DNA from: Umezawaea tangerina
Lineage (GTDB): Bacteria > Actinomycetota > Actinomycetes > Mycobacteriales > Pseudonocardiaceae
Length of the DNA: 64,000 nucleotides
Assembly: GCF_003002815.1 (NCBI RefSeq)
Contig: NZ_PVTF01000014.1
Location: 124,001-188,000, forward strand
Direction of reading: 5' to 3'
The position numbers were made by a program, and so were the translations under genes. The notes under the pieces were generated by a model, which saw only the letters and a program-made list of their open reading frames with translations, made no database searches and was not told the DNA's origin. This document shows, piece after piece, positions 18,744 through 26,603 of the stretch (the first letter of the stretch is position 1; each line of letters opens with the position of its first letter).

Positions 18744-18825
18744 TTCCCGAACCCCGCGCACCCCGCGGGACCGCGGACGCGCCGCCTGGGACGTCGGTGG
18801 TTCGGGAATCGTTGGTTATCGTTGG
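18744..18825. promoter_or_regulatory. Candidate SARP-responsive control region of the P450
   Basis: Two structures lie in the gap between the large SARP and the P450. The first is a 10-base inverted repeat, TTCCCGAACC (18744-18753) and GGTTCGGGAA (18799-18808). Directly after it comes a direct repeat of ATCGTTGG (18808-18815 and 18818-18825) with a 10-base period, about 70 bases upstream of the P450 start. SARPs bind direct repeats near the -35 site, so this fits, but is unproven. Confidence 0.4.
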
Positions 18826-18896
18826 CGCGGGGTCATGAGGCCCGCCGGTGGCCAGGTGCGACACCGACGGAACTGAACCGAACGACGGTGGGGTTA

Positions 18897-20183
18897 ATGT
18901 CGACTATGGGGAATCTGCGCTCCCGTGTGCTCGCGAGGCTCGGGCGGGGCTACCTGGCGCGCTTGCAGAAGAAGCCGCTCGACCTGTCGACCCTGTCGTT
19001 CTTCCCCAGCTCCGCCCTCATGCCGCTGCGCCGCGACGGCGTCGACCCGGTGCCCGAGCTCGGGGTGCGGCGCAGGCGCGAGCCGGTCGGCAAGCTCAAG
19101 CTCCCGTTCGGCATCAACGTGTGGCTGGTGACCGGCTACGAGGAGTCGAAGGAGGTCCTGGGCAAGGTCGACGAGTTCAGCAACGACTTCGTCAACCTGG
19201 TCGGCACCTCCGGCGGCCTGTCCTCCGACAGCAACCCCGGCGGCCTCGGCTTCGCCGACCCGCCCGTCCACACCCGCCTGCGCAAGCTGCTGACGCCCGA
19301 GTTCACCATGCGCAGGCTGGGCCGTCTCGCCCCCCGCATCGAGGCCATCGTCACCGAGCGCCTCGACGAGATGGCCGCCACCGACGGCCCCGTCGACCTC
19401 GTCGAGGCCTTCGCCCTCCCCATCCCGTCCCTCGCCATCTGCGAACTCCTCGGCGTCCCCTACGAGGACCGCGAGGACTTCCAACGCCTCAGCATGGCCC
19501 GCTTCGACCTCTTCGCCGGCGCCAACCCGTCCCTCGGCGCCATGTCCGAGTCGCTCGCCTACTTCATGGACGTCGTCAAGAAGCAACGCGAACACCCCGG
19601 CGACGGTCTCATCGGGATGATCATCAAGGAGCACGGCGACGAGGTCGACGACCGCGAGCTCGCCGGCCTCGCCGACGGCGTCCTCACCGGCGGCTTCGAA
19701 ACCACCGCCAGCATGCTCGCCCTGGGCGCGCTGGTGCTCCTGGAGGACCGCGAGGCCTTCGCCCGCGTCCGCGACGACGACTCCGCCATCAACCAGTTCG
19801 TCGAGGAGCTGCTCCGCCACCTCACCGTCGTCCAGGTGGCGTTCCCCCGCTTCGCCCGCACCGACATGGTCATCGGCGGCAAGCACATCGCCAAGGGCGA
19901 CGTTGTTGTTTGCTCCCTCAGCGGCGCCAACCGCGACGAGTCCCTCGGCCCCAACATGGAATCCTTCGACCCGAACCGCAAGGCCCCTTCCCACCTCGCC
20001 TTCGGCTACGGCATCCACCGCTGCATCGGCGCCGAACTGGCCAGAATGGAACTCCGCGCCGCCTACCCGGCCCTCGTCCGCCGCTTCCCGGAAATGCGCC
20101 TCCACGGCACCCAGAACGACCTCGCCTTCCGCAAGACCTCCGTCGTCTACGGCGTAGAAGCCCTACCAGTCGTACTCGGCTAA
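18897..20183 (+). CDS. Cytochrome P450
   Basis: 428 residues. The haem-binding loop FGYGIHRCIG places the ligand Cys at 376; the I-helix oxygen-activation motif is GGFETT (265-270) and the K-helix ExxR is ELLR (304-307). No membrane anchor, so it is a soluble class I enzyme needing ferredoxin and reductase from elsewhere. The ATG at 18897 follows GGTGGGG at good spacing; a second ATG at 18906 is possible. Substrate unknown. Confidence 0.95.
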   Translation: MSTMGNLRSRVLARLGRGYLARLQKKPLDLSTLSFFPSSALMPLRRDGVDPVPELGVRRRREPVGKLKLPFGINVWLVTGYEESKEVLGKVDEFSNDFVNLVGTSGGLSSDSNPGGLGFADPPVHTRLRKLLTPEFTMRRLGRLAPRIEAIVTERLDEMAATDGPVDLVEAFALPIPSLAICELLGVPYEDREDFQRLSMARFDLFAGANPSLGAMSESLAYFMDVVKKQREHPGDGLIGMIIKEHGDEVDDRELAGLADGVLTGGFETTASMLALGALVLLEDREAFARVRDDDSAINQFVEELLRHLTVVQVAFPRFARTDMVIGGKHIAKGDVVVCSLSGANRDESLGPNMESFDPNRKAPSHLAFGYGIHRCIGAELARMELRAAYPALVRRFPEMRLHGTQNDLAFRKTSVVYGVEALPVVLG

Positions 20184-20194
20184 CCACCCAACGC

Positions 20195-20331
20195 GCCGGA
20201 CGCTGGACACAAGTCGCTGGACCAAAGCCAACGTCCCAACGACGCTGAAACCGACACGCAAGCGGACCAACGACGCTGGAACCGAAAGCCAACGGCCCAA
20301 CGACGCTGGAAGCGAGCACGCTCGTCCGCTA
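20195..20331. repeat. Degenerate ~31-base tandem repeat beside palindromic element copy 2
   Basis: Three to four units built on CCAACGACGCTGGAA.CCGA lead into the palindromic element, with spacing near 31 bases. Together with the element they fill the 20184-20531 gap between two convergent genes. Confidence 0.6.
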
Positions 20332-20452
20332 GTGCGGTCGGCTTGACTTGGGGTTTTTGGGCTTAAACTTGCGGCGGCGGGCAGGCTCTACCACCTGCCC
20401 TTTTTCGCCCGACGAAGCCCAAAAAAGGGGCCCCAAGTCAAGCCGACCGCAC
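20332..20452. repeat. ~120-bp palindromic repeat element, copy 2
   Basis: Same 22-base terminal inverted repeat and central GGGCAGG/CCTGCCC hairpin as at 8248, differing by a few bases near the centre. It sits between the ends of the P450 and the protease-nuclease gene, where it could end transcription from both sides. Confidence 0.9.
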
Positions 20453-20531
20453 CCGGAGACAGCTGTAGCGACACCCCCGGAGCCCACCGCAGCGACACCC
20501 CCGTAGTCCGCTGCACCGACACCAGGCCCAC

Positions 20532-22391
20532 TCACCCCCAGTCGATGTCCTCCACCCCCGCCAGCGGCCCCCTCCCAGCCCCCTCCAACACCTCAACCCC
20601 CACCGTATCCGCCTCGTGCAGCACAGCCGGGAACACCAACCCCGTCCTCTCCTCCACCTCCGCGACCCCCACCTGGAAGACCCGGAACTCGTCCAGGTCC
20701 AGCGCCTCCAGCTGATCCAGGTTCTGGGTCAACAGGAACGCCCTGGTCCGCAGCTCCCCGTCCACGGCGAACGTGATCACCTTCCAGAACTCCCTCGGCA
20801 GCGCCACGGTCCGGAACACCCGGTCGTCGGCGTTGAACACCGGGCCGCCGCTCACGCTCACCCGGAGGTCGTCGACCTCGACGTCGGCGAACAGCGCGTC
20901 TTCCAGCCGCCCCCACAGCCCGGCTTTGGCGCTCTGGTTGAAGTCGTCCATCTGCGGCGTGATGTTGGTGAAGAAGAAGGAGTCGGTGTTCGCCTTGTCC
21001 GCCACGGCGGCGGTGCCCCAGATGAGGTCCGCGCGCCGTGCGATGTGACCGCGGTCGAGCCGGTTGTTCTTGTACAGCTCGTCGCCGGTCTGGACGTCCG
21101 CGGGCAGCCGGGGGTCCTTGACGAACGGGATGCCGCTGCGGTCGAGCTTCTTCAGCGCGCCGCCGTCGATGTTCCACGCCACCCACAACGCGAACTTGCG
21201 GGACCTGCTCATCGCCAACGAGAAGTGGGTGTAGTCGATCCGCTCGCTGCCGTCGAGCAGCACCGCGTCGTCCTTGGTGGCGTCGGTCAGCGCGGGCGCG
21301 TCCACCCGCACCCCGAGGAAGTCGGCGTCGTACCCGGTCGGCACGGCCTGCGCGACGACCACCGACGGCGGGTCCAGCGTCACCTCCAGCTTCTCGAACA
21401 CCGACCGCGGCAGGCACGCCAGCGCGTGCTCGTCCGGATCGCCGCCGCCCTCGCCCGCGAAGTGCAGGCCCGCCAGCACCTTGCTCGGTCTGCCGTTGCC
21501 CAGCTTGAAGATCCAGGCCGCGCCCGAGTCGCCGCCGGAGCTGATCTCGCCGTCGGCGGGCGCGTTGCGCGGGTCGACGCCGATCTCGAACCCGCCGATC
21601 TCCTGCTCGCCCTCGGCACCGCCGTAGTCGATCTTCACCAGGGTGTCGACCCGCCGCACGACCCCGTGCGTGACCCCGGTCGTCCGACCGCTCTTGACCA
21701 CCTTGTCGCCGAGCTCCGGCTCGCCGATCTGCGTGACGGCGACGTCGAGCTCTATGGCGTTCGCGTCGTACGCGCGGTCCTCGATGGACGCGATCGCGCA
21801 GTCGCCCGCCTTGCCGAGGTAGGAGCGGACCAGCCTGCCCAGCCTGTTGCGGTCGACCCGGTTGTCGTCGTGCTTGCCGGGCTGCACCACGTCCTCGCCC
21901 AGCTCGCCGTCGGGGCCGTGCAGCACGTGCCAGTTGCTCAGCACGTACGGCGTCCCGTCGACCTTGTCGTAGACGATGCAGCCGATCGTCCCGGCGCTGA
22001 CCTTCACATGGCCGACGCTCGCGCCCGGCGCGATGGGGTCGATGCGGGTCTTGCGGTCCACGGCGGCCGCCTCGGACACCACGCGGAAGTCCGCTTTGTA
22101 CTGCCGTTGCAGGACGTCCGTCGGTACCTCGAAGCCGTCGACCACGACCACCGGCGGCAGCGCGGTCGTCCCCAGCGCCTCCAGCTCCTCGGGCTGCGCC
22201 TTGCGCCGCACGGTGAACTGGACCGAGATCTCCTTGGTGGGCTTGCCGTCCCGCTGCTTGTAGCCGACGCCGATCGAGGACACGTTGTCGTCGCGCAGGA
22301 AGTCCGACCCCTTGGCGCGGATGAACCTCCGCAACGCGGCCATCAGCTCGTCCGGTGCCGGGGCGGCCTTCCCGGTTCTCCTGGCTGCCAT
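20532..22391 (-). CDS. Trypsin-like serine protease fused to DNA/RNA non-specific endonuclease
   Basis: 619 residues with no signal peptide or membrane helix. The middle part (about 125-335) has a trypsin-type triad: His155 in SNWHVL, Asp197 in GDCAIA and Ser289 in SSGGDSGAAW. The C-terminal part (about 370-600) is a Serratia/EndoG-type nuclease with catalytic DRGH (His449) and the metal-binding Asn476 in FFFTNITPQMDDFNQ. All key residues are intact. The ATG at 22391 is chosen because GGAGGA lies ten bases upstream; a GTG six codons earlier is possible. A cytoplasmic protease-nuclease suggests a self-directed or defence effector; this is inference. Confidence 0.85.
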   Translation of the reverse strand: MAARRTGKAAPAPDELMAALRRFIRAKGSDFLRDDNVSSIGVGYKQRDGKPTKEISVQFTVRRKAQPEELEALGTTALPPVVVVDGFEVPTDVLQRQYKADFRVVSEAAAVDRKTRIDPIAPGASVGHVKVSAGTIGCIVYDKVDGTPYVLSNWHVLHGPDGELGEDVVQPGKHDDNRVDRNRLGRLVRSYLGKAGDCAIASIEDRAYDANAIELDVAVTQIGEPELGDKVVKSGRTTGVTHGVVRRVDTLVKIDYGGAEGEQEIGGFEIGVDPRNAPADGEISSGGDSGAAWIFKLGNGRPSKVLAGLHFAGEGGGDPDEHALACLPRSVFEKLEVTLDPPSVVVAQAVPTGYDADFLGVRVDAPALTDATKDDAVLLDGSERIDYTHFSLAMSRSRKFALWVAWNIDGGALKKLDRSGIPFVKDPRLPADVQTGDELYKNNRLDRGHIARRADLIWGTAAVADKANTDSFFFTNITPQMDDFNQSAKAGLWGRLEDALFADVEVDDLRVSVSGGPVFNADDRVFRTVALPREFWKVITFAVDGELRTRAFLLTQNLDQLEALDLDEFRVFQVGVAEVEERTGLVFPAVLHEADTVGVEVLEGAGRGPLAGVEDIDWG

Positions 22392-22480
22392 CGCGACCAC
22401 TTCCTCCACGCGGGCACCGAACTTCGGATCACCTGGCTGTCGCCCGGTGTCCGACCGGTGTTACCGCGGGTGGGGGCCGC

Positions 22481-23215
22481 TCACCCGAACAGCCGAGCCG
22501 CCACGAGGGGGCGTTGCGTGGTGGGCGAGCTGACCGAGCTGTTGACGCTCCACCGGTACCGGGTGAAGCCGCCGGTGGCGTCGGAGGCGTAGAACATCAT
22601 GTGCCCGTACCCGGCCCCGAGGTGCTGGGTGTCGGCGTCCACGATCCGGCTGTCCGGGAACGAGGAGTAGTCCCCGACGCCGAACACCCCGTGCGGCTCG
22701 GACGTGCAGTCCACGATCTCCACCGCGTGCTGCGCCTCACCGGGGTAGGACAACCGCCGGTCGTAGAGGCCCTTCACGCCGCGCACCATCACGATGTGCC
22801 CGGTGTTGCCGCCGTCGTCGGTGCGGAAGTCGATCGCCACCAGGTCGCCCGGCCGCAGGTCCTCGACCTTCCCGACCTCCTCGAAGTGCGGCACGCCCCC
22901 GCCCGCGAACCCGTTCAGGTAGTCGCGCGCGTACGGGCTGCGCGACCCGAAGTGCTTCGCGAAGAACCGCCCCGTCGCCCACTTCGGGTACGCCCGCTTC
23001 AGCACCGCCGTCACGAACGACGCGCACTGGCTCTGGTTCACCCAGCCGTCGGGCTGCCCCGGCTTCCCCCACCGCACCACGTTGCGCTGTGTCGGTTCCT
23101 TGTAGACGTTGTTCGCGGGCAGCAGGTTGTCCACCAACCGCTCGGCCACCACCAGGTGCCGCGGTCCCGCGAGTCCGGTCACGGCGCCGTCGAGAGTCGC
23201 CCGAGTGCTTCCCAT
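22481..23215 (-). CDS. NlpC/P60- or CHAP-like cysteine hydrolase, function unknown
   Basis: 244 residues. A catalytic-type Cys lies in NQSQCASFV and a His in NTGHIVMV, with RPGDLVAIDF between them, the usual order and spacing of NlpC/P60 or CHAP amidases that cut peptidoglycan peptides. No signal peptide is seen, so export would need another route or a holin-like pore. Encoded between the protease-nuclease gene (89-base gap) and a small membrane protein gene (106-base gap), all on the minus strand. Could instead act on a non-wall substrate. Confidence 0.6.
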   Translation of the reverse strand: MGSTRATLDGAVTGLAGPRHLVVAERLVDNLLPANNVYKEPTQRNVVRWGKPGQPDGWVNQSQCASFVTAVLKRAYPKWATGRFFAKHFGSRSPYARDYLNGFAGGGVPHFEEVGKVEDLRPGDLVAIDFRTDDGGNTGHIVMVRGVKGLYDRRLSYPGEAQHAVEIVDCTSEPHGVFGVGDYSSFPDSRIVDADTQHLGAGYGHMMFYASDATGGFTRYRWSVNSSVSSPTTQRPLVAARLFG

Positions 23216-23321
23216 GGCGGGAACGATAGGCAACCGACTCGCGAAGCCCGGCCGCTGGGGGTTGTTCCCCAGGTCAGCCGGGCTCCGGGCAGAGGTCGAC
23301 GGTCATGTCCGCGCTTCCCGT

Positions 23322-23558
23322 CTAGTTGAGGAACACCATGAAGAGCGCCGTCAGGACGGTCATCGACGTGAGGGCCGTCGCCAGGCCGGTCATCGCGGTC
23401 CCCGCCGTGATGAGCAGGGTGGAGACCACGGCGATCAGCTTGCGGAGCAGGCGCGAGAGGGCGATCACGACGATCATGGCAACGACGAGCCCGGTGAACA
23501 CGTAGGGGCTCCAGCTGGTGGACCCGGCGGTCTGGGCGAGGGTCTGGATGGTGGACAT
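23322..23558 (-). CDS. Small two-helix membrane protein, unknown
   Basis: 78 residues: a short polar N-terminus, then hydrophobic segments at about 18-36 and 42-76 separated by the basic loop SRLLRKL. GGGAG eight bases before the ATG supports translation. The size and topology resemble holins and small toxin-like membrane proteins, but similarity of shape is weak evidence. Its promoter region faces the XRE regulator gene and both sides carry TTCAGT/ACTGAA sites, so it is probably controlled by that regulator. Confidence 0.65.
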   Translation of the reverse strand: MSTIQTLAQTAGSTSWSPYVFTGLVVAMIVVIALSRLLRKLIAVVSTLLITAGTAMTGLATALTSMTVLTALFMVFLN

Positions 23559-23590
23559 CGAGCGCTCCCTTGGTAGATGGACCTTGGGAC

Positions 23591-23640
23591 TTCAGTTGAT
23601 AACTGAAATTCACTGAACTCCAGTGAGGTTTAGTGTAAGA
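23591..23640. promoter_or_regulatory. Operator cluster upstream of small membrane protein gene
   Basis: TTCAGTT-gat-AACTGAA is a perfect 7-base inverted repeat (23591-23607); CACTG-aactc-CAGTG (23611-23625) is a second, related site. This AT-richer stretch probably overlaps the leftward promoter. Confidence 0.55.
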
Positions 23641-23759
23641 CCAGTGTGAGGCGCTGACAAGGCAAAATGGTGGACAAGTCCCGCTTGACCTGCCCCGATC
23701 GGGCGGTATCCCGAAGTTAGGGGGACCTGATAGAGGGACGAGATCGTGTATGTTGCACA

Positions 23760-23789
23760 CTTCAGCAAGTAGACTGAAGTTCACTGAAG
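23760..23789. promoter_or_regulatory. Operator cluster upstream of XRE regulator gene
   Basis: CTTCAG-N8-CTGAAG inverted repeat (23760-23779) and a direct repeat of ACTGAAG with a 10-base period (23773, 23783), ending 10 bases before the TTG start. Same half site as the cluster at 23591, suggesting one regulator acts on both. Confidence 0.55.
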
Positions 23790-23799
23790 GGCTCAGCAC

Positions 23800-24825
23800 T
23801 TGCCAGTCGACCGGCCGTCCCCAGCACTCGCGCACCGCCTCAAGGCGTTGCGCCTGGAGAGCTGGCCAGGTGTCGCCATCACCCAGAAGCAGCTCGCCAC
23901 GGCCTTCGGCGCCAGCTCACCCCTGCTGTCGTCGTGGGAGGCGGGCAAGGTGCCGCCGCTGGCCAGGCTGGCCGCCTACGCCACGTTCTTCGCCACCAGG
24001 CGGTCGGTGGAGGTCGAGCCCTACCGGGTCCCCGACCTCTCGGAGCTGACCGCGGAGGAGAACGCGCTGCGCGAGCGGCTGCTGGAGGAGCTGGCCGAGC
24101 TGGCCGGTTCCGGCGCACCAGGCCGGAGCTTCTGGTACTTCCCGGACAGGTACGACATCACCATCGTCGTCGCCCAGCTGACCGAGGAGCAGATGCCGCT
24201 GACGCCGTACACGGACCCGTTGAGCCCGGACTACGTGGAGCTCTACACCTACGCGGACCTGGACTCGCTGATCGAGCTGCACGGCCACATCCGGTCGGTC
24301 AACCCCGGCAGCCAGGTCCACTTCCGCACCGCGACCTCGTTGTCCCCCGACGACTACACCACGCACCTGGTGCTGCTCGGCGGTGTGGACTGGAACGTCG
24401 TGACCACCGACGTGGTGGACCGCGTCGAGCTGCCGGTGAACCAGGCCCAGCGCCCGGACGTATCCGATGTAGGCGGCTTCGAGGTGCTGGAGGGCGGTGA
24501 GTCCAGGGTCATCGAGCCGCTCGTCGTGCACGGCAAGCTCATCCAGGACGTGGCCCAGTTCTACCGGGGGGTGAGCCCCTACAACAAGAAGCGCACTGTC
24601 ACCATCTGCAACGGCCAGTACGGCCGCGGCACGCTGGGTGCCGTCCGCGCGCTGACCGACTCGAAGTTCCGCGACCGCAACGAGGCATACCTCAAGGCTC
24701 GCTTCGCGGGGCACGACGCCTACAGCGTCATCACCCGCGTGACCATCGTGAACGGACAGGTCGTCACACCCGACTGGACGTCACCCGAGAACGTTCTCTT
24801 CGAATGGCCGGAGGGCCTGGGGTGA
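23800..24825 (+). CDS. XRE-family regulator with large C-terminal sensor domain of unknown type
   Basis: 341 residues from a TTG at 23800, preceded by GAAGGG. Residues 9-62 form an XRE helix-turn-helix (AITQKQLATAFGASSPLLSSWEAGKVPPLARL). The remaining ~250 residues contain conserved-looking blocks such as YVELYTYADLDSLIELHGHI, THLVLLGGVDWN and NGQYGRGTLGAVRALTDSKFRDRNE. I do not recognise this domain; the alternating strand-helix look suggests a ligand-binding alpha/beta fold. Its stop overlaps the start of the glycosyltransferase-like gene, so the two work together. Confidence 0.75.
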   Translation: MPVDRPSPALAHRLKALRLESWPGVAITQKQLATAFGASSPLLSSWEAGKVPPLARLAAYATFFATRRSVEVEPYRVPDLSELTAEENALRERLLEELAELAGSGAPGRSFWYFPDRYDITIVVAQLTEEQMPLTPYTDPLSPDYVELYTYADLDSLIELHGHIRSVNPGSQVHFRTATSLSPDDYTTHLVLLGGVDWNVVTTDVVDRVELPVNQAQRPDVSDVGGFEVLEGGESRVIEPLVVHGKLIQDVAQFYRGVSPYNKKRTVTICNGQYGRGTLGAVRALTDSKFRDRNEAYLKARFAGHDAYSVITRVTIVNGQVVTPDWTSPENVLFEWPEGLG

Positions 24826-25988
24826 CCCCACCGATCGACGCGAGGCACCACAGCTCGCACCGGCAGTTGCTGACCACCGTGGACGGCACCGCGTCCAGGT
24901 TGGACGCGATCATCGTGCCGACCAACCGCACACCGGACTACCTGGACACCGCGATGGGCCTGGCCCGCGAGCTGGGGTGCACGCTGCTCCTGCTGTGCAG
25001 CCAGAACGCCTCGGTGGAGCGGTCGGAGTCGCTCGCCGCCCAGCGCGGCGTCGACCTGATCGCGGTCGACGTCGACCGGCTGCCCGCCGGGCTGATGCCG
25101 TCGTTCCGGACCTCCGAGCTGCTGCTGGCCAACGGTTTCGAGCGCCGCACCGACACCAGCCTGAAGCGCAACCTCGGCCTGCTGTTCTCGCGGGCCGCGG
25201 GCTGGGAGCGGGTGGTGTTCCTCGACGACGACATCAAGGTGCCCACCCCGTCCGACCTCGCCGTGGCCGCGGGCCTGGTGGACAGCTACGCGGGCGTCGG
25301 CCTGGCCATCGGCGGGTTCGAGGACAACTCGGTGGTGTGCCACGCCCTGCGCGAGGTCGGCGCGTTCCAGGACACGTTCATCGGCGGCGGCGCGCTGGCG
25401 ATCGGCGCGCACGCGATGACGTCGTTCTTCCCCAACGTCTACAACGAGGACTGGTTCTTCCTCCTCGACGACAACGGGTTGCGCCGCACGGCCATGACGG
25501 GCCTGGCGGAGCAGAAGACCTACGACCCGTTCGCCGATCCCGCCCGTGCGCGCACCGAGGAGTTCGGCGACTGCCTCGCCGAGGGCCTGTTCGCGCTGTT
25601 CGACGACGGCAAGGGCATCCGGGACGCCGACCTCGCGTACTGGGAGAGCTTCCTGCAGGGCCGCTACCGGCTGATCGAGGGCATCCTGGACAAGGTCGAG
25701 CACCCGCTGCGCAGCCGGGAGAGGACGCGGCTGATGACCGCGTCGCTCAACGCCGCGCGCGACCGGTGCCTGCGCATCGCGCCGGGGCTGTGCGTCGACT
25801 ACCTGGCCGCGCTGGCCGAGGACCGGATCACCTGGCACACGTTCGTCCTCGGCCAGCCCGTGCTGGACGGCCCGGCCGCCGCGATGGCCGCGCTGGGCCT
25901 GGTCGGGTCACACCGACAGCATCCGGCGAACTCCCTCGTCGTGGAGGTCGGCGCTCGTGCCCGAGTGCACGACCTCGCCCGCGTCTAG
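24822..25988 (+). CDS. Glycosyltransferase-A-like protein coupled to XRE regulator
   Basis: 388 residues from the GTG at 24822, which overlaps the regulator's stop (GTGA) and has GGAGGG nine bases upstream. An N-terminal strand-helix region (LDAIIVPTNRTPDYLDTA) and the acidic motif VVFLDDDIKVP (about 137-147) followed by NEDWFFLLDDN match a GT-A nucleotide-sugar transferase core. Acceptor and sugar are unknown. The last ~27 residues overlap the urtE 3' end in antisense by 81 bases and may be an extension created by loss of an earlier stop. Confidence 0.65.
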   Translation: MTPPIDARHHSSHRQLLTTVDGTASRLDAIIVPTNRTPDYLDTAMGLARELGCTLLLLCSQNASVERSESLAAQRGVDLIAVDVDRLPAGLMPSFRTSELLLANGFERRTDTSLKRNLGLLFSRAAGWERVVFLDDDIKVPTPSDLAVAAGLVDSYAGVGLAIGGFEDNSVVCHALREVGAFQDTFIGGGALAIGAHAMTSFFPNVYNEDWFFLLDDNGLRRTAMTGLAEQKTYDPFADPARARTEEFGDCLAEGLFALFDDGKGIRDADLAYWESFLQGRYRLIEGILDKVEHPLRSRERTRLMTASLNAARDRCLRIAPGLCVDYLAALAEDRITWHTFVLGQPVLDGPAAAMAALGLVGSHRQHPANSLVVEVGARARVHDLARV

Positions 25989-26603
25989 GACGATGAAGCT
26001 GTCGGCCAGCCGCAGGGCGAAGTCGAGGTACTGCTCGACCAGCAGCACGGTCATGCCCGCTTCCCCGTGCAGGCGCTCGACGGCGTTCTCGATCTCGTCG
26101 ATCACCGAGGGCTGGACGCCCTCGGTGGGCTCGTCGAGCAGCAGCAGGCGCGGCCGGGTGATCAGCGCCCTGGCGATGGCCAGCTGCTGCCGCTGACCAC
26201 CCGACAGGAACCCCGCCGGGCGCTTGAGGAACGAGCGCAGCGCGGGGAAGACGTCGAGCGAGTCGTCGACGGCCGACCGGTCGCGGTGGGTCGTGGCCTC
26301 CAGCGCGACCTGGAGGTTCTCCCACACGGTGAGCTGCGGGAACGCGGCGTGGCCCTGCGGGACGTAGGCCATGCCGCGGCGGACGCGCAGGTGGGTCGGC
26401 AGACGGGTGATGTCCTCGCCGTCGAGCACGACGCTGCCCGCGCGCGGGGTCAGCGTGCCCATGACGGTGTCGAGCAGCGTCGTCTTGCCGACGCCGTTGC
26501 GGCCCATCACGCACACCAGCGACCCCGCGGGCACGGAGAGGTCGACGCCGAACAGGACCTGGGCCCGTCCGTGGGACACGTCCACACCGGACACCTCGAG
26601 CAT
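25908..26603 (-). CDS. urtE: Urea ABC transporter ATP-binding protein UrtE
   Basis: 231 residues. Walker A GRNGVGKT, signature FLSGGQRQQLAIARAL, Walker B LLLLDEPTEG, and the branched-chain/urea (LivF-like) ending. UrtE works with UrtD as the ATPase pair of the high-affinity urea importer. The ATG overlaps the urtD stop. Last gene of the urtABCDE operon; its end overlaps a convergent glycosyltransferase-like gene. Confidence 0.94.
   Translation of the reverse strand: MLEVSGVDVSHGRAQVLFGVDLSVPAGSLVCVMGRNGVGKTTLLDTVMGTLTPRAGSVVLDGEDITRLPTHLRVRRGMAYVPQGHAAFPQLTVWENLQVALEATTHRDRSAVDDSLDVFPALRSFLKRPAGFLSGGQRQQLAIARALITRPRLLLLDEPTEGVQPSVIDEIENAVERLHGEAGMTVLLVEQYLDFALRLADSFIVLDAGEVVHSGTSADLHDEGVRRMLSV

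Noticed and set aside
20195..20331. Possible CRISPR-like array from the ~31-base tandem units
   Set aside because: The units are degenerate, contiguous and without unique spacers, and there are no cas genes in the window.
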